The notes beneath the pieces are model-generated. The model was not told the DNA's origin. It ran no database searches and worked only from the letters and a program-made list of their open reading frames with translations. Positions 4,170-5,509 of a DNA stretch of 5,509 bases are shown piece after piece. The stretch is from assembly GCA_030587605.1 (NCBI GenBank), contig JAUQYT010000006.1:1-5509 (forward strand). The letters run 5' to 3'. The position numbers and the translations under genes are program-made. The DNA comes from Candidatus Njordarchaeum guaymasense (GTDB lineage: Archaea; Asgardarchaeota; Njordarchaeia; Njordarchaeales; Njordarchaeaceae). Position 1 is the first letter of the stretch; every line of letters starts with the position of its first letter.

Positions 4170-4433
4170 ATGAATCTCTCTATGAAGGATCGAACCCCGA
4201 CTTCATCGGAAAATGTTCCTGAAAACTCTACGAACAGTTTAAAGAAAACAGAAAGAGAGGGGGTTTTGCGGGAGATGTCACCACTCGACCATGTGTCCTG
4301 GTTAGACTACGGCCCCCATCCACCTATGGCATTGTTTCAGGAAATTAAAGGTTATTTTCCGGCTGAAGGCACGGACAAGATGCGAACTTCCATGTGTGAT
4401 GGTCACTATATGGTGATGCTCATACTGTCGTAG
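4170..4433 (+). CDS. Doubtful ORF (87 aa) with faint tRNA antisense content
   Basis: The frame MNLSMKDRTPTSSENVPENS... to ...MVMLILS has no Shine-Dalgarno and overlaps the 3' end of the convergent hydrolase gene by 28 bp. The middle (residues about 40-50, DHVSWLDYGPH) reads as antisense of a tRNA 5' end. I recognise no family. It may be a spurious frame over an old attachment region, or a fragment. Confidence 0.25.
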   Translation: MNLSMKDRTPTSSENVPENSTNSLKKTEREGVLREMSPLDHVSWLDYGPHPPMALFQEIKGYFPAEGTDKMRTSMCDGHYMVMLILS

Positions 4434-5260
4434 GCTACAAGAATCGATTCTTCCGCCAAAGTGGACACGATTTCTTCATGTACAGGTGTGTAATGGGGAC
4501 AAAGATGGGATACGACAAAATACGCTCCCTTCTTTAGTAAGCCATCTTTGAGGAAAAGTTCATGTGCTTTACGGAGCTTCTCAAAATTGAAGTGCCCATC
4601 GGATACAAGGCCTAGCCCAAATGTTCCTTCAATCACAGCAATGTCATATTTTTTGGCTGCAATTGCCTTATATGTTTCGGGTAGGAACCATCCGCTATCT
4701 AAACCGTAGAAAATCGTCGTCGTCCCATCTTCGATTATGAAGTTTAGGGCTTCACCGGGATGATTCGCTTTTACGGGCGTAACGATGAAGTCCCCAACCT
4801 TATATCTCTCAAATGGTTTCAGTTGATTTAGACGTAAGGCACATTTCTCCAACCTATTGGAGCCGACAGCCTCTTTCACCATATCGCATACGGTTCTGCT
4901 TCCATAGATGTTCATAGTCTCTAGATCTGAAAATCTAGGTCCGTCAACTTCCAGTGAAGGATTTCCTATGTACTTAGGATCCTCCAGATATCTCCATTGA
5001 AGTAGCCACGGAAAAAAGTGATCTGTATGCGAATGTGTGATAAGTAGATGCTGGATCCTAGTTAGATCAACACCGCAATAGGCTGCTTGGGTAACTATCT
5101 CAGGTGGAAAATCGATTAGATACATTGGTTCGATGTAGAGCGCGGAGTTTCTTCTGATATTCTTACCGCCAAGCCTTCTAGCTTTTTCGCAATTCGAGCA
5201 TCGACACCAGATTCCTGGATACATCTCACCAGCAGAAGTACCTAGAAAAACGATGCGCAT
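4406..5260 (-). CDS. PhnP-like metallo-beta-lactamase-fold hydrolase (284 aa)
   Basis: The product is a complete metal-dependent hydrolase of the metallo-beta-lactamase fold, close in layout to PhnP phosphodiesterases. FLGTSAGEMYPG (5-16) opens the fold. Cys19, Cys21 and Cys24 (CRCSNC) resemble the extra structural metal site seen in PhnP relatives, and KARRLGGKNIRRNSALYI follows. The core metal motif is HSHTDH (His76, His78, Asp80, His81). Further ligands are probably His167 (ANHPGE), Asp188 (GLDSG) and His252 or His256 (SHLCPHY). Length is normal and no signal peptide is seen, so it is cytoplasmic. The start is supported by GGGAGA (5274-5269), 8 nt upstream. The substrate is not deducible; cyclic nucleotide or phosphoribosyl cyclic phosphate esters are family possibilities, but no other phn genes are present. 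The C-terminus overlaps a doubtful convergent ORF. Confidence 0.93.
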   Translation of the reverse strand: MRIVFLGTSAGEMYPGIWCRCSNCEKARRLGGKNIRRNSALYIEPMYLIDFPPEIVTQAAYCGVDLTRIQHLLITHSHTDHFFPWLLQWRYLEDPKYIGNPSLEVDGPRFSDLETMNIYGSRTVCDMVKEAVGSNRLEKCALRLNQLKPFERYKVGDFIVTPVKANHPGEALNFIIEDGTTTIFYGLDSGWFLPETYKAIAAKKYDIAVIEGTFGLGLVSDGHFNFEKLRKAHELFLKDGLLKKGAYFVVSHLCPHYTPVHEEIVSTLAEESILVAYDSMSITI

Positions 5261-5313
5261 TTGACTCGTCTCCCTTAACTTTCTCTGCTAGAACATGATC
5301 ATCTTGCATCTCG

Positions 5314-5509
5314 TTAATGTCTTTTCAGGGGAACCCTTCTCTTTTTTCGGTTGGCGTATGCGAAAACATCTAAGTTAGCTGGCTGATCGAGACCTAGGAA
5401 AGCTTGCCTATAGTCATAAGTACATTCGCCCTTCAAATCAGGGCGTAGATGTCTCCGTTTTTCTCCGTCTTCAACTCTACCTTCTTCAGGGGTTCCCTGG
5501 GCATCCCCA
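5314..5509 (-). CDS. Partial hypothetical protein, C-terminus only
   Basis: An open minus-strand frame enters from the right edge and ends at TAA 5316-5314. The visible 65 residues end LGLDQPANLDVFAYANRKKR followed by RVPLKRH, with a basic tail. No family is recognised. A competing frame offers a short ATG ORF (MPREPLKKVELKTEKNGDIY..., ending about 5437), so the true frame cannot be settled from this window. The stop lies 53 bp upstream of the hydrolase start on the same strand, so cotranscription with it is possible. Confidence 0.4.
   Translation of the reverse strand, partial: GDAQGTPEEGRVEDGEKRRHLRPDLKGECTYDYRQAFLGLDQPANLDVFAYANRKKRRVPLKRH

Noticed and set aside
4188..4317. tRNA with a long intron on the minus strand (5' half at 4317, T-loop-like GTTCGATC near 4190)
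   Set aside because: The sequence after the T-loop does not pair with GGGGGCC, the T-stem does not form, and no anticodon stem is found.
1..5509. CRISPR array or complete insertion sequence
   Set aside because: No regularly spaced repeats, and no transposase with terminal inverted repeats, were seen on either strand.

Overview
The window reads as archaeal chromosome, most likely from an uncultured Thermoproteota lineage of the Bathyarchaeia kind; the lineage is an inference. Signs are TATA boxes about 25 bp upstream of starts, a GGAGGTG ribosome binding site, a tRNA-Arg gene with encoded CCA, archaeal-type tyrosine-recombinase debris, and an SDH-type Clp-fold serine protease next to a Doc-family toxin.

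Positions 1-1900 look like an integration hotspot around the minus-strand tRNA-Arg(GCG) at 524-602. To its left, a compact plus-strand operon encodes a 52-residue CcdA-like antitoxin-type protein. A ribbon-helix-helix ORF follows with a 4-base overlap and runs without a stop into the antisense of the tRNA. This arrangement is expected for the N-terminal piece (int(N)) of an SSV-type integrase split at its attachment site, with the element extending off the left edge. Just before its attachment region the ORF carries two tandem copies of a perfect palindrome. To the right of the tRNA is a broken minus-strand integrase C-terminus with an amber codon where a catalytic His is expected. A hypothetical gene, an orphan tRNA 3'-end fragment at about 1385-1420 and about 450 bp of decayed coding scraps follow.

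Positions 1900-3630 hold intact plus-strand genes. First is an SDH-family ClpP-fold serine protease. The next two form a candidate toxin-antitoxin pair with its own TATA box overlapping the protease stop codon: an unrecognised 85-residue protein with a TTG start and strong Shine-Dalgarno, then a Doc/Fic toxin. The toxin's Fic motif lacks the usual acidic metal-binding residue.

Positions 3631-4400 are poor in genes and decaying. They hold an 11-bp inverted repeat beside a TATA-like element, an overlooked minus-strand small gene (3882-4091) interrupted by a single in-frame TGA, and a doubtful ORF with a faint tRNA 5'-end resemblance.

Positions 4406-5260 encode an intact minus-strand PhnP-like metallo-beta-lactamase-fold hydrolase. 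Upstream of it, another minus-strand frame runs off the right edge. The left half is a repeatedly used integration site, the middle a defence-like module, and the right flank ordinary chromosome. No CRISPR array or complete insertion sequence is visible.
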